Source: Marisediminicola senii
GTDB lineage: Bacteria > Actinomycetota > Actinomycetes > Actinomycetales > Microbacteriaceae
NCBI RefSeq assembly: GCF_011057645.1
Contig: NZ_JAALGE010000001.1
Coordinates: 1-64,000 of the forward strand
Direction: 5' to 3'
Length of the DNA: 64,000 bases
Shown: positions 27,150-36,454 of the stretch, piece by piece
Layout of the letters: the number at the start of each line of letters is the position of its first letter
Numbering within the stretch: position 1 is the first letter of the stretch
Position numbers and translations under genes: made by a program
The notes under the pieces: generated by a model
What the model was told of the DNA's origin: nothing
Database searches by the model: none
The model's input: the letters and a program-made list of their open reading frames with translations, nothing else

Positions 27150-28514
27150 TTAGCTCGCGAGTTCGCGCCGACGACGCATGAGCAGAATGGATGCCCCGGC
27201 GAGCGTCAGCAGCGCGCCCAGTCCCACGAACTCGGCGGTCGTCGCACCCGTAGCGGCAAGCTGCGAGCCGGTGGCGGGAACCGTGACCGTGATGGGCGGA
27301 ACCGCAGCCGGTGCTACGGCGGCGACTACGGAGAACTCGACGGTCTCCGACGGCAGCGACCGCAGCGCGACCAGTTCGCCGTTGTCGTCGACCTCGGCGT
27401 GTGCGGCGGTCGCGGTGTAGGTCTCGGGCGTGGCCGCGAGGGTCACTGTCCAGTTGCCGTCGGCGTCCACGATGATCGGGTCGGCCGGTGCGGCGGGCTC
27501 AGCCGGTGCGGTGGGCTCGACGGGGGCGGCGAGCGAGCCCAGGTTCTCCAGTTCGTCGGCGATCTCGTCGACGAGGGCGGAGGGAACGGCCAGGAGCAGG
27601 ATGTTCTCGCCCGCGACTCCGGTACCGGTGAAGGTGACGGTGTCGCCCACGATGACCTGGCCAGCAGTGGGGCTGGTGATCACGGGAGCGTCGAGAAGCG
27701 GTGCTGGCAGCGTGAAGCTCACCGTGGCGGTTCCGGTGACCACTCCCGCGAGGGTCTCCGTGATGGTGACGGACTGCTGCGTCGCGGCGTCATCGGCGTA
27801 GGCGCCGGTCACGGCCCAGATGCCGTCTTCGACGACGACCGGCGTGGTGCCGGCGGCGAGCGCTCCGGTGCTGTCGCGAACCTCGACGGTTGCGCCGTCG
27901 GTTCCGGTGCCGGAGAAGATCACGAGCGAGCGCAGGATCTGCTCTTCACCCGGTGCCGGCGTGATCACCGAGAACGTCGGCGTCGGCGTCGGGGTGGGGG
28001 TCGGGGTGGGTTCGGGCGTGGGGGTCGGCTCAGGCGTGGGAGTCGGCGTCGGCTCCGGAGTCGGTGTCGGCTCCGGGGTGGGAGTCGGTGTCGGTTCGGG
28101 ATCGACGGCCGCGGTCGGCAGCGTGAAGTTCACGACGACGGGTCCGAACAGTTCACCGCGGCTGCCGCCGCCTACGAGGGTCACTGACTGGGCTACCGGC
28201 GCGTCGGCGGCGTACTCGGGAAGCGCGATCGTGAACGCAGTCGGAGCGCCAACACCGCCATCAGCGGCTGTCGTGGTCGAGCCCAGCTGCGGGCCGCTCA
28301 CCGTAGCAAGGGCGGCGATCGTGGTGCCGGCGGGAGCCGTTCCCGTGATCGTGACCGTGCGCGACTGCACTGTCGCACCTTCGGCGGGGCTGGTGATGCT
28401 GATATTGGCGGGGGCTGCGGAGGCGGCGGAGGCCGACAGCAGCGCACCCCCCAGGGCGAGCGAGATGACGGCAGGTACTGCGAGTACCTTGCGCCAGGGC
28501 AGAGTGATAGACAC
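27150..28514 (-). CDS. LAATG-anchored surface protein with Ig-like repeats and TPEP linker
   Basis: 454 aa secreted protein. A Sec signal peptide ends near SASAAPA (~34). Three Ig-like repeats start ITSPAEGATV, ITPAPGEEQ and ITSPTAGQVI, the first separated from the others by a Pro/Thr/Glu linker (repeated TPEPTP, ~150-185). The C-terminus has a sorting signal: QLAATG, a hydrophobic helix, and RRRREL. LAxTG is the class E sortase motif of high-GC Gram-positives; no sortase is in this window. RBS GAGGAG precedes GTG 28514. Probably adhesive or structural. Confidence 0.85.
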   Translation of the reverse strand: MSITLPWRKVLAVPAVISLALGGALLSASAASAAPANISITSPAEGATVQSRTVTITGTAPAGTTIAALATVSGPQLGSTTTAADGGVGAPTAFTIALPEYAADAPVAQSVTLVGGGSRGELFGPVVVNFTLPTAAVDPEPTPTPTPEPTPTPEPTPTPTPEPTPTPEPTPTPTPTPTPTFSVITPAPGEEQILRSLVIFSGTGTDGATVEVRDSTGALAAGTTPVVVEDGIWAVTGAYADDAATQQSVTITETLAGVVTGTATVSFTLPAPLLDAPVITSPTAGQVIVGDTVTFTGTGVAGENILLLAVPSALVDEIADELENLGSLAAPVEPTAPAEPAAPADPIIVDADGNWTVTLAATPETYTATAAHAEVDDNGELVALRSLPSETVEFSVVAAVAPAAVPPITVTVPATGSQLAATGATTAEFVGLGALLTLAGASILLMRRRRELAS

Positions 28515-28761
28515 GAATTCTCCTCAGAGGGGGTTGGCTGTCGTCAAGCTAACACGCAGACTCAAGAATGTCTCGTGTTATCTCCGGACCTCGGACCCCC
28601 CCCGTTTGGGGGCGTCGGTACCCCGCCCGTCCCCAGCCTGTGCGCGGCCTTTCCCGTGCTCGTCCCGCGCGGTACGCAGCAACCGCCCCGAGTCGCAGGG
28701 CTACAGTCGGTATTCCGCATCACGGGAACTGCAACGTTGTCGTGCCCCAGAAGGAGACAGC

Positions 28762-29595
28762 GTGGCATCCAAGACCATCGTCATCACCGGCGCAAGCGAC
28801 GGCATCGGCGAGGCGGCCGCGCGCCGCCTGACCCGCGACGGCCACTCGCTGGTCCTCGTCGGTCGGTCGCCGGAGAAGACGAAGCGCGTCGCCGACGAGC
28901 TGGGTGCGCCCTACTACGTCGCGGACTTCACGCGCCTGGCCGAGGTGCGGCAACTCGCCGCGCAGCTCGAGCTCTCCGTACCCCGTATCGACGTGCTGGT
29001 GAACAATGCCGGCGGCATCTTCGGGGAACGCAATCGCACCCCGGACGGCTATGAGAAGACCCTGCAGGTCAACCACCTCGCGCCGTTCCTGCTCACCACG
29101 CTGCTCATGCCGACGCTGATCAGCAGCGGCGCGAGCGTGCTGAACACCTCGAGCATCGCGGCCAGCCTGTTCGGCAAGATGGACATCGACGACCTCAACA
29201 ACGAGCGCAAGTTCTCGTCGAACAAGGCATACGGCGATGCGAAACTCGCCAACATCCTGTTCACCAAGGAACTGCACCGCCGGTATTCGGCCGACGGGCT
29301 CTCTGCCGTCGCCTTCCACCCCGGCAACGTGAAGACCGCGTTCGCGTCGAACACCACGAGCCTGATGCGGTTCATCTACCGAACGCCGCTCGGCTTGCTC
29401 GCCGGCCTGATCAGCCCGGAGCAGGGCGCGGACAACACGGTGTGGCTCGCCGAGACGACCCCCGGGGTCGACTGGGTCTCCGGAGAGTACTACGAGAAGC
29501 GCGTGCTCTCGACGACGAACCCGCAGGTGCTCGACGAGAAGCTCGCCGCGGCCTTCTGGGAACGCAGTGCCGAGATGGTGGCGCTGACGGTCTAG
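28762..29595 (+). CDS. SDR family NAD(P)-dependent oxidoreductase
   Basis: 277 aa short-chain dehydrogenase. The nucleotide-binding motif is [12 protein letters not shown], with NNAGG (~84) and the catalytic S...YGDAK arrangement. It resembles retinol-dehydrogenase/protochlorophyllide-reductase-like SDRs (LNTSSIA, FHPGNVKTAF). GTG 28762 follows AAGGAGACAGC; the frame is open far upstream but that part is a shadow of the surface-protein gene. Its stop overlaps that of the convergent permease gene. Substrate unknown. Confidence 0.88.
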   Translation: MASKTIVITGASDGIGEAAARRLTRDGHSLVLVGRSPEKTKRVADELGAPYYVADFTRLAEVRQLAAQLELSVPRIDVLVNNAGGIFGERNRTPDGYEKTLQVNHLAPFLLTTLLMPTLISSGASVLNTSSIAASLFGKMDIDDLNNERKFSSNKAYGDAKLANILFTKELHRRYSADGLSAVAFHPGNVKTAFASNTTSLMRFIYRTPLGLLAGLISPEQGADNTVWLAETTPGVDWVSGEYYEKRVLSTTNPQVLDEKLAAAFWERSAEMVALTV

Positions 29596-30503
29596 CGGAT
29601 GCCGCTGCGCGCGAATCCCTGCACGAAGTATCGCTGGAACGCGAGGAACAGCACGATCATGGGCAACACAGACAGCAGGGCGAACGCCATGATGGCCCCA
29701 TAGTCGGAGCCGAACGCTCCCTGCAGAAAGAGCATGCCGATCGGCAGCGTGAACAGCTCGCTCTCCTTGAGCGCGATCAGCGGCCACGCGAAGTCGTTCC
29801 ACGTCGAGAGGAACGTCAGCAGCACGAGCACGGCGATCAGCGGCTTGCACAGCGGGAGCACGATCTGCGCGAACACCCTGATGCCCCCTGCGCCGTCCAT
29901 CTTGGCCGCCTCGATGATCTCGCGTGGGATGCCGATGATGAACTGCCGGGCGAGGAAGATACCGAATGCGGTGGCAGCCGACGGCAGGATGACGGCCCAG
30001 TACGTTCCGTACAGCCCGAGCCCGGTGACCAGCCTGAACTGCGACACCATGATCACCTGCACCGGCAGCATGAGGGTCGACAGTGCGAGCAGGAACATCA
30101 GGTTGCTGCCGGGGAATTTCAGGTGTGCGAATGCATACCCCGACATGAGGTTCACGGCCACGGTGATCGCCGTCACGACGATCGCGATCGCGATCGAGTT
30201 GCCGAACCAGGTGGCTACCGGGAATGTCGTGAACACCGTGTCGAAGTTGGCGAGGGTGAAGTCCTGTGGCCACAGGCGCAGCTCGCGAGTGAGCAGTTCG
30301 GTGCGCGGCGAGAATGCCACCACGACCATCCAGTAGAGCGGAAACAGCAGGATGCCGCAGCTCATGATTGCGAGCGCCACCCGCAGGGCCTTGCCCCTCC
30401 GCTGGGCGGTGCTTGGCTTGCGGCGCCGAATGGGTGCCGTGCCGCCCGTCGCGGAACCCGCGGCTGCCGCGCCCGCCTGATCGACCGGTGTCGAGAGTGT
30501 CAT
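29592..30503 (-). CDS. sugar ABC transporter permease (MalG type)
   Basis: 303 aa, six predicted helices, with the EAA loop EAAKMDGAGGIRVFAQIVLPLCKP that contacts the ATPase. It is the last gene of the minus-strand importer set (binding protein, permease, permease). No ATPase is encoded; such systems commonly share an MsiK/UgpC-type ATPase encoded elsewhere. RBS AGGAGA precedes ATG 30503. Confidence 0.9.
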   Translation of the reverse strand: MTLSTPVDQAGAAAAGSATGGTAPIRRRKPSTAQRRGKALRVALAIMSCGILLFPLYWMVVVAFSPRTELLTRELRLWPQDFTLANFDTVFTTFPVATWFGNSIAIAIVVTAITVAVNLMSGYAFAHLKFPGSNLMFLLALSTLMLPVQVIMVSQFRLVTGLGLYGTYWAVILPSAATAFGIFLARQFIIGIPREIIEAAKMDGAGGIRVFAQIVLPLCKPLIAVLVLLTFLSTWNDFAWPLIALKESELFTLPIGMLFLQGAFGSDYGAIMAFALLSVLPMIVLFLAFQRYFVQGFARSGIR

Positions 30504-30512
30504 GTCGTTCTC

Positions 30513-31508
30513 CTACCCGACCTGGTCGCGCGACCGGTTGAACCGCCATTGCAGGGCGGTGAAAATGAGGGTCATCACGAGCAGCACGATGCCGATCGCG
30601 GCCGCGTAGCCCTGGTCGCGGGTGACGAACCCGTTCTCGTAGGCGTAGGTGACGAGTACCGAGGTGGAGTAGCCAGGGCCACCGCCGGTGAGCACGAAGA
30701 CGATGTCGAAGACCTGGAAGGAGTAGATGACGTTCATCACCAGGAGGAAGAACGTCGACGGGCCGACCATGGGAACCGTGATGTAGCGGAACTGGTTCCA
30801 GCCACCTGCGCCGTCGATGCGTGCGGACTCGTACAGCTCCGGTTCGACAGCCTGCAGCCCGGCGAGGTAGATGATCATGTTGAAGCCGACCCGCCACCAC
30901 AGGCTCACGAGCACGACGGACATCATGGCGGGGATGCCCTCCGACTGCCAGGAGATCGCGCCGAGTCCGGTCGCGCGCATGATCTTGTTCACGATCCCGT
31001 TGTTCTGGTCGAAGATGAGGACGCCGATGAGTGCGGTGGCCACCCCGGAGATGACCATCGGTAGCACGATGATGGTGCGGAAGATGCCACGGGCTGGCAT
31101 CACCGAGTTCATCAGAACGGCTAGCCCCAGCCCGAGCGCCATGCTCAACGGAACGACCAGCACGGTGAACAGCAGCGTGTTCGCGGCCGACTGCCAGAAG
31201 ATCGGGTCGGCCAGCAACCGGCCGTAGTTGTCGAGCGCGACGAACACGCCGTCGCCGAAGCCATTGGTGTCCTGCAGGCTGATCCAGCCCGCCCACACCA
31301 CCGGGAGGAACAGGAACACGCCGAGCAGCACGAGGTTCGGCCCGAGAAAGCTGTATCCCTCTGCCGCATCGAGGGCTGCTCGACGTAATCCAGCGCGCCG
31401 CCTGCCGGGCGACCGCTGGCCACCCCGCTGTGGCTGCGGGTGCTCCAACGGGTCGGGCGCCTCGGTGGCGTCGGTCGCCGTCTCGACGCCCGGGGTCGAC
31501 ATCGTCAC
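30513..31508 (-). CDS. sugar ABC transporter permease (MalF type)
   Basis: 331 aa permease with about six helices and the EAA-like loop ESARIDGAGGWNQFRYITVPMVGP. GTG 31508 overlaps the stop of the binding-protein gene (GTGA). It pairs with the downstream MalG-type subunit. Confidence 0.9.
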   Translation of the reverse strand: MTMSTPGVETATDATEAPDPLEHPQPQRGGQRSPGRRRAGLRRAALDAAEGYSFLGPNLVLLGVFLFLPVVWAGWISLQDTNGFGDGVFVALDNYGRLLADPIFWQSAANTLLFTVLVVPLSMALGLGLAVLMNSVMPARGIFRTIIVLPMVISGVATALIGVLIFDQNNGIVNKIMRATGLGAISWQSEGIPAMMSVVLVSLWWRVGFNMIIYLAGLQAVEPELYESARIDGAGGWNQFRYITVPMVGPSTFFLLVMNVIYSFQVFDIVFVLTGGGPGYSTSVLVTYAYENGFVTRDQGYAAAIGIVLLVMTLIFTALQWRFNRSRDQVG

Positions 31509-32803
31509 CGCGCAGTCGCCGCAGCGATACCGTCGGACAAATTGCGGATGGTGTCGTCGGTGCCTTGGCCGCCGATGAATGCCTGCTCGAGCTGGTCGCT
31601 CAGCACGGTTCGGATCGCATCGACCGAGGGCGAGGCGAACTGCGCCGCGTCCTCCGGCTGCACCGTCGACGCCTGCCCCACGAAGAAGCGCCCGAGCTCC
31701 GGGAGGGCCTCGAATTCGAGATCCTCGCCGACGAGGTCCTTGCGGGTCGGCAGCAGGCTGGAGGCCGTGCAGAAGTCGAGCTGCGTCTCGCGCCCGGTGA
31801 GGAAGGCGAGGAACTCGGCGGCGAGCTCCGGCTTCGAGGTGTTCGCGGTGGCGACGAGGGGGTTGCCTCCGAGGTCACTGCCACCCCGGGCGTTGCGGGG
31901 CTGGAATGTCGCGCCGACCTCGAAGGGCGCGAGGGAGGCGGCATCCGGCAGCAGGAATGTTCCGCCGAACGCCATCGCGGCGGTCTCCGAGAAGAAGGTC
32001 TCGCTCGCGAAGGTGGCGGACTTGACCGAGTTGTTCTGGGGGACGAGGTTTCGCTCGAAGAAGCTCTTGGTGAAGTCGACGGCGGCGCGGCCCGCGTCCG
32101 AATCGACGGCCGGGGTGACGAGGTCCTCTTCGAGGAAGCGGCCGCCGGCCTGGAACAACCAGCTGAACCACCGGGTGACGCTCGCGGACTGCCAGTTGTA
32201 GGCCAGGGGATAGCGGTCCTCCGGCAACTGCGAACGCAATTGGACGAGTACGGCGTCAAACTCTTCCCAGGTCCACGCGCTCTCGAGCGTGTCGGGCACC
32301 GACGTGATGCCGGCGGCCGCGAACGCCTCCTTGTTGAAGAGGATGGTGGAAGTGTCGGTGATGTGCGGCACCGCGTAGGGGATGCCGTCGTACTGAACTG
32401 CCTCCCACAGCGGGTCGGTGAACTGGTCGCCGAAGTCGGAGTCGAGGTACTGGCTGAGGTCGAGCAGCTGGTCACGCCCCGCGTAGGTGCCCAGGTTCGT
32501 GTAGACCGCGCGGAAGATGTCCGGCTCGGTGCCCGACTGCAGTTGCGCGTCGATGTTCTCGAACATCTGCTGGTACGGCACGACATTGAGTCGCACAGTC
32601 GCGCCCGGGGTCGCCTCCTCGAACGCGGCGATTGCCCGCTCGAAGCCGCCGAGTTCTGCCTCTGTTCCCCAGGTCGTGAAGGTCAGCTCGTTGCTGCCCG
32701 ACGCCTGGCCGGCCGGTCGGGAGAATCCCGCGCAGGCGCTCAGTGCGGCGACGCCGCCGAGTGCACCGGCGAGGCCCAGAATCTGTCGTCTGCTGATGTC
32801 CAT
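31505..32803 (-). CDS. sugar ABC transporter substrate-binding lipoprotein
   Basis: Extracellular solute-binding protein family 1, 432 aa. The N-terminus (MDISRRQILGLAGALGG, then LSACAG) combines a twin-arginine-like motif with a lipobox. Later features are typical of oligosaccharide binders: TFTTWGTEAELGGFERAI near the start and MAFGGTFLLPDAASLAPFEVG in the middle. AAGGAC precedes the ATG. A perfect 10-bp palindrome CACGATCGTG (32865-32874) lies ~60 bp upstream and may be an operator. The neighbouring xylanase and oxidoreductases suggest an oligosaccharide such as xylo-oligomers. Confidence 0.9.
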   Translation of the reverse strand: MDISRRQILGLAGALGGVAALSACAGFSRPAGQASGSNELTFTTWGTEAELGGFERAIAAFEEATPGATVRLNVVPYQQMFENIDAQLQSGTEPDIFRAVYTNLGTYAGRDQLLDLSQYLDSDFGDQFTDPLWEAVQYDGIPYAVPHITDTSTILFNKEAFAAAGITSVPDTLESAWTWEEFDAVLVQLRSQLPEDRYPLAYNWQSASVTRWFSWLFQAGGRFLEEDLVTPAVDSDAGRAAVDFTKSFFERNLVPQNNSVKSATFASETFFSETAAMAFGGTFLLPDAASLAPFEVGATFQPRNARGGSDLGGNPLVATANTSKPELAAEFLAFLTGRETQLDFCTASSLLPTRKDLVGEDLEFEALPELGRFFVGQASTVQPEDAAQFASPSVDAIRTVLSDQLEQAFIGGQGTDDTIRNLSDGIAAATAR

Positions 32804-33021
32804 GGAGCGTCCTTGCCTGGGGAGCGGCCGTACTTCTGGGGGTGGCCGCGACGTCTGCGTCGATCACGATCGTGTCGACGACAACGCCCGAAACGTGAGT
32901 CGAGTCGGACGCCGGAAATCAACCAAACCCGGGGTCGTCGTAGGTGTCAAGACGGCGGTCGGGGGCACGCCAGCATTGGCAGGAACCGGTCAGTTTCGGG
33001 GCGATTCTCAGCTGGTGACAG

Positions 33022-34269
33022 TCAGCGCGGCGCTGCCGTCGACTCGCGCACGACGAGCCTCGTCGCGAGCTCGATGTGGTGCGACGCGGGTTCCTTGCCG
33101 GTGGCCAGTGCGATGACGGTCTCGGCGGCCATGCGGCCCATGCCGACCAGCGGGGCGCGCACCGACGTGAGCTTGGGATTCGCCCACTCCGCCTCCGGGA
33201 TGTCGTCGAAGCCGGCGACGGAGAGGTCGGTGGGCAGGTCGAGTCCGCGGCGGCGGGCGGCCTCCATCACGCCGAACGCGATCGTGTCGCTGCCGCAGAG
33301 GATCGCGGTCGGTGGTTCTGCGAGGTCGAGCAGTTCGCCGCCGAGCTGCACGCCGGCCTCGAACCCGTAGGGACCGTTGCGGTGCAACTCGCGGTCGTCG
33401 GGGAGCCCCGCGCCCTCGAGGGCGAAGCGGAATCCGCGCAGGCGGTCGATGGTCGGGGTGGATCCAGCCGGACCGCCGACCCAGCCGATGCGGCGGTGGC
33501 CCAGCTCGATGATGTGTTCGGTGACGGAACGGCTGCCCGTCCAGTCGGTGGAGCTGATGCTCACCACCTCGTCGTCCTTGGAATCGACGGGGTCGATGGT
33601 CACCAGCGGCAGGGCGATGCGCGTGGCGGTGACGGCGACTTCGGCGGGGAGCGCGGACGTGACGGCGATGAGTCCGCGGGTCGACGCGTTCTCCTGCACC
33701 CAGGTCCTGGCCGCGGCCGGCGTCGCGCTCGCGAACCCGGTGGGGAGGATGCGCACGACGACGTCGGTGTCGCTCTCTGCGGCGGCCAGCACGAGGCCCT
33801 GCAGGATCAGTGACGAGTACTGCGACGTCAGGGAATCGAACACCGCGGTGATGCGGGAACGACCGGGTTCCGAGGGGCGTGCCACGGTGCGGCGGTAACC
33901 GGCATCGTCGATGATGCGCAGTACGCGGTCGCGGGTGGCATCGGAGACGTCGCTCCGTCCATTCAGCACCTTCGACGCTGTGGCCTGCGAGACGCCGGCA
34001 CGTTCCGCCACCTGGCGGAGGGTGATGCGGGGGGTGCCCCGAGCGCCGCTGCGGGCGTTGCGGTGGGTGGTTGAGTGCGTCGAATGGATGTCGCTGCCGC
34101 TGTCGGCGGTGGGCGCGGGCTCGGCGGCGCGGGGGTCTGCGGCGCGGCGGTCGGCGTCGATGTCGTCGGTCGCGCCGGACAGGGTCGTGCGGCCGGTGCC
34201 GTCGGTGCTGGTGCTGCTGCCGGTGCTGCCAGTGGTGCCGGACGTGCCGGTCTTGCTGCGAGATGCCAT
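33022..34269 (-). CDS. LacI family transcriptional regulator
   Basis: 415 aa. The LacI helix-turn-helix (ITLRQVAERAGVSQATASKVLNGRSDVSDATRDRVL in pieces) is preceded by ~80 residues of Ser/Thr/Gly/Asp low-complexity sequence, an unusual N-terminal extension. The ligand-binding domain follows (GLIAVTSALP, ILCGSDTIAFGVMEAARRRG, LSVAGFDDIPEAEWANPKLTSVR). The ATG at 34269 is chosen for the GAAGGGG RBS over one nine codons upstream. It is divergent from the Gfo/Idh-xylanase operon, with a perfect LacI-type palindrome between them. Confidence 0.9.
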   Translation of the reverse strand: MASRSKTGTSGTTGSTGSSTSTDGTGRTTLSGATDDIDADRRAADPRAAEPAPTADSGSDIHSTHSTTHRNARSGARGTPRITLRQVAERAGVSQATASKVLNGRSDVSDATRDRVLRIIDDAGYRRTVARPSEPGRSRITAVFDSLTSQYSSLILQGLVLAAAESDTDVVVRILPTGFASATPAAARTWVQENASTRGLIAVTSALPAEVAVTATRIALPLVTIDPVDSKDDEVVSISSTDWTGSRSVTEHIIELGHRRIGWVGGPAGSTPTIDRLRGFRFALEGAGLPDDRELHRNGPYGFEAGVQLGGELLDLAEPPTAILCGSDTIAFGVMEAARRRGLDLPTDLSVAGFDDIPEAEWANPKLTSVRAPLVGMGRMAAETVIALATGKEPASHHIELATRLVVRESTAAPR

Positions 34270-34430
34270 GAGACCCCTTCGAAAGGTTTCGAGCATACGG
34301 CTTTCGGATCACGCCGGGGCGGCCTCAGCTGGATCTGTGGAAACTCCAGCACTTTTGTCGGGTTTCCGCATTTCGCTCGAAGACGCCCGGTGAACGAGAT
34401 CTCGGCGAACCGAGTGGCGATTTCGTTTGC

Positions 34431-34442
34431 GTGAGCGCTCAC
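34431..34442 (+). promoter_or_regulatory. LacI-family operator palindrome
   Basis: Perfect 12-bp palindrome GTGAGCGCTCAC in the divergent intergenic region, 10 bp upstream of a TAGCGT -10-like element (34452-34457). The central CG and symmetrical arms are typical of LacI-family sites. It probably controls both the regulator and the oxidoreductase-xylanase operon. Confidence 0.65.
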
Positions 34443-34523
34443 ATCGTCTGTTAGCGTCGATTGAACAGTTCGGCTGCCGGTCGCAACAGTTTCGAAGCCT
34501 TCCCAATGACGCAGGAGCCACCG

Positions 34524-35768
34524 ATGACAGCCCCCCGCACGACACTCAACGTCGCCATGATCGGCCACGGATTCATGGGCGCCGCCCATTCGCAGGCATG
34601 GCGCACCGCCCCGAGGTTCTACGACCTCGCCATCGAGCCGAGGATGCACACCCTCGTGGGGCGCGACCCCGAGCGCGTCGCCGCCGCGGCCGACAAGTTC
34701 GGCTGGGACAACACCGACACCGACTGGCGCCGCGTCGTCGAGAGCGACGACATCGACATCGTCGACATCGGCACGCCCGGCGACACCCACGCCGAGATCG
34801 CGCTCGCGGCCCTCGCCGCCGGCAAGCACGTCATGTGCGAGAAGCCCCTCGCCAACTCCGTGGCCGACGCCGAGAGGATGACGGCCGCCGCAGCCGACGC
34901 CGACGCCCGGGGCGTCCGCTCCATGGTCGGCTTCAGCTACCGCCGGGTTCCCGCCGTGGCCTTCGCCCGCCAACTGGTCGCCGACGGCCGCATCGGCGAG
35001 GTGCGCCAGGCCCGCGCGCAGTACCTGCAGGACTGGCTCGCCGATGCCGAGGCGCCGCTCACCTGGCGCCTCAATAAGGAGCTCGCCGGATCGGGCTCGC
35101 TCGGCGACATCGGAGCGCACGCCATCGACCTCGTGCAGTACATCACCGCACAGTCCGTCGCCGAGGTCAGCGGAATCCTCCACACCTTCGTGACCGAGCG
35201 ACCCCTGCTTGGTGAGGGCTCCGGCCTGAGCGGCACGGCCTCCACCGAGCGTGGCCCGGTCACGGTCGACGACGTCGCCCTGTTCACCGCGCGGCTCGAG
35301 GCCCCGGGCGCGGCGCCCGCCGCGCTCGCCACCTTCGAGGCGACGCGGTTCGCGACGGGACGCAAGAACGCCGTCCGCGTCGAGATCAACGGCTCGCTCG
35401 GCTCTGTCGCCTTCGACCTGGAACGCATGAACGAGCTCGACTTCTACGATGCGACCCTTCCGGCCACGGAACTCGGATTCCGCCGCATCCTCGTCACCGA
35501 ACCGGAGCACCCGTACATGGCCGCATGGTGGCCCACCGGACACACCATCGGCTACGAGCACGCCTTCAGTCACCAGGTGCGGGACTTCCTCACCAGCATC
35601 GCCGAGGGTCGCCCCGCCGAACCTTCGTTCTCGGAGGGCCTGCAGATCCAGCGGGTACTCGACGCGATCGAGACCAGCGCGGGCGCGGGCAGCGCCTGGA
35701 CGGCACCAGAACCAGCACCGGGCTCCACCACGGGAGCACCGGTCACCACTACAGGAGTCACAGAATGA
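34524..35768 (+). CDS. Gfo/Idh/MocA family oxidoreductase
   Basis: NAD(P)-dependent sugar or inositol dehydrogenase-like protein, 414 aa. The Rossmann motif is MIGHGFMGAAHSQAW, the substrate loop GKHVMCEKPLANS (~95-107), and DIGAHAIDLVQYI carries the conserved Asp/His. ATG 34524 follows GCAGGAG; an in-frame ATG 18 bases upstream lacks one. First gene of the divergent operon; it overlaps the ThuA gene (ATGA). Confidence 0.88.
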   Translation: MTAPRTTLNVAMIGHGFMGAAHSQAWRTAPRFYDLAIEPRMHTLVGRDPERVAAAADKFGWDNTDTDWRRVVESDDIDIVDIGTPGDTHAEIALAALAAGKHVMCEKPLANSVADAERMTAAAADADARGVRSMVGFSYRRVPAVAFARQLVADGRIGEVRQARAQYLQDWLADAEAPLTWRLNKELAGSGSLGDIGAHAIDLVQYITAQSVAEVSGILHTFVTERPLLGEGSGLSGTASTERGPVTVDDVALFTARLEAPGAAPAALATFEATRFATGRKNAVRVEINGSLGSVAFDLERMNELDFYDATLPATELGFRRILVTEPEHPYMAAWWPTGHTIGYEHAFSHQVRDFLTSIAEGRPAEPSFSEGLQIQRVLDAIETSAGAGSAWTAPEPAPGSTTGAPVTTTGVTE

Positions 35769-36454
35769 AGCAGGCACTCATCGTTCGCGGAGGCTGGGAC
35801 GGCCACCAGCCCATCGAGACCACCGACGCCATGGTGCCGTTCCTCGAGGCCAGTGGCTTCGAGGTACGGATCGAGGAATCACCCGCCGTCTACGCCGACG
35901 CCGACTACATGGCCACGGTCGACCTCATCGTGCAGAACAACACCATGAACTCGATCGAGGCCGACCAGCTGGCAGGACTCATCGGTGCCGTCGAGCGGGG
36001 AGCCGGTTACGCCGGGTGGCACGGGGGCATCGCCGACTCGTACCGCAATTCGTCGGATTACATGCACTTCGTCGGGGGGCAGTTCGCGACGCACCCTGGC
36101 AAGCACCCCGACGAGCGCACGGGCGAGCAGTCGGACAACTACATCCCGCACACCATCACCATGCTCCCGGTCGCCGCCGAGCACGAGATCACCCGCGGCA
36201 TCGACGACTTCGACCTCGTCACCGAGCAGTACTGGGTGCTGAACGACGACTACATCGATGTGCTCGCGACCACGACGCTCGCCGCCAACCCGTGGAACCC
36301 GTGGAAGCGACCGGTGACTTCACCCGCGATCTGGACCCGGCAGTGGGGCGAGGGCCGCATCTTCGTCTGCACCCCCGGCCACCGCCTCGAGATCCTCGAG
36401 AACCCGACCGTTCGCACCATCATCGAAAGGGGAATGCTGTGGGCAACCCGCTGA
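35765..36454 (+). CDS. ThuA domain protein
   Basis: 229 aa trehalose-utilization-like protein (class I glutamine-amidotransferase-like fold). Features include ALIVRGGWDGHQP, the GAGYAGWHGGIADSYRNS segment and HTITMLP...HEITRGIDDFDL. ThuA proteins accompany Gfo/Idh dehydrogenases in 3-keto-sugar pathways. It is translationally coupled to the gene upstream and overlaps the next by 16 nt. Confidence 0.85.
   Translation: MKQALIVRGGWDGHQPIETTDAMVPFLEASGFEVRIEESPAVYADADYMATVDLIVQNNTMNSIEADQLAGLIGAVERGAGYAGWHGGIADSYRNSSDYMHFVGGQFATHPGKHPDERTGEQSDNYIPHTITMLPVAAEHEITRGIDDFDLVTEQYWVLNDDYIDVLATTTLAANPWNPWKRPVTSPAIWTRQWGEGRIFVCTPGHRLEILENPTVRTIIERGMLWATR

Noticed and set aside
27970-28110. Possible CRISPR-like repeat array
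   Set aside because: The repeats encode the Pro/Thr/Glu linker of the surface protein in frame; there are no unique spacers or cas genes.
32865-32874. CACGATCGTG palindrome upstream of the binding-protein gene as a firm operator
   Set aside because: A lone 10-bp palindrome is not rare in GC-rich DNA and no second copy or promoter overlap was found; noted only under the gene.
31430-33370. 646-codon plus-strand frame across the importer and LacI genes
   Set aside because: It spans two well-supported minus-strand genes and their spacer and has no recognisable domain.
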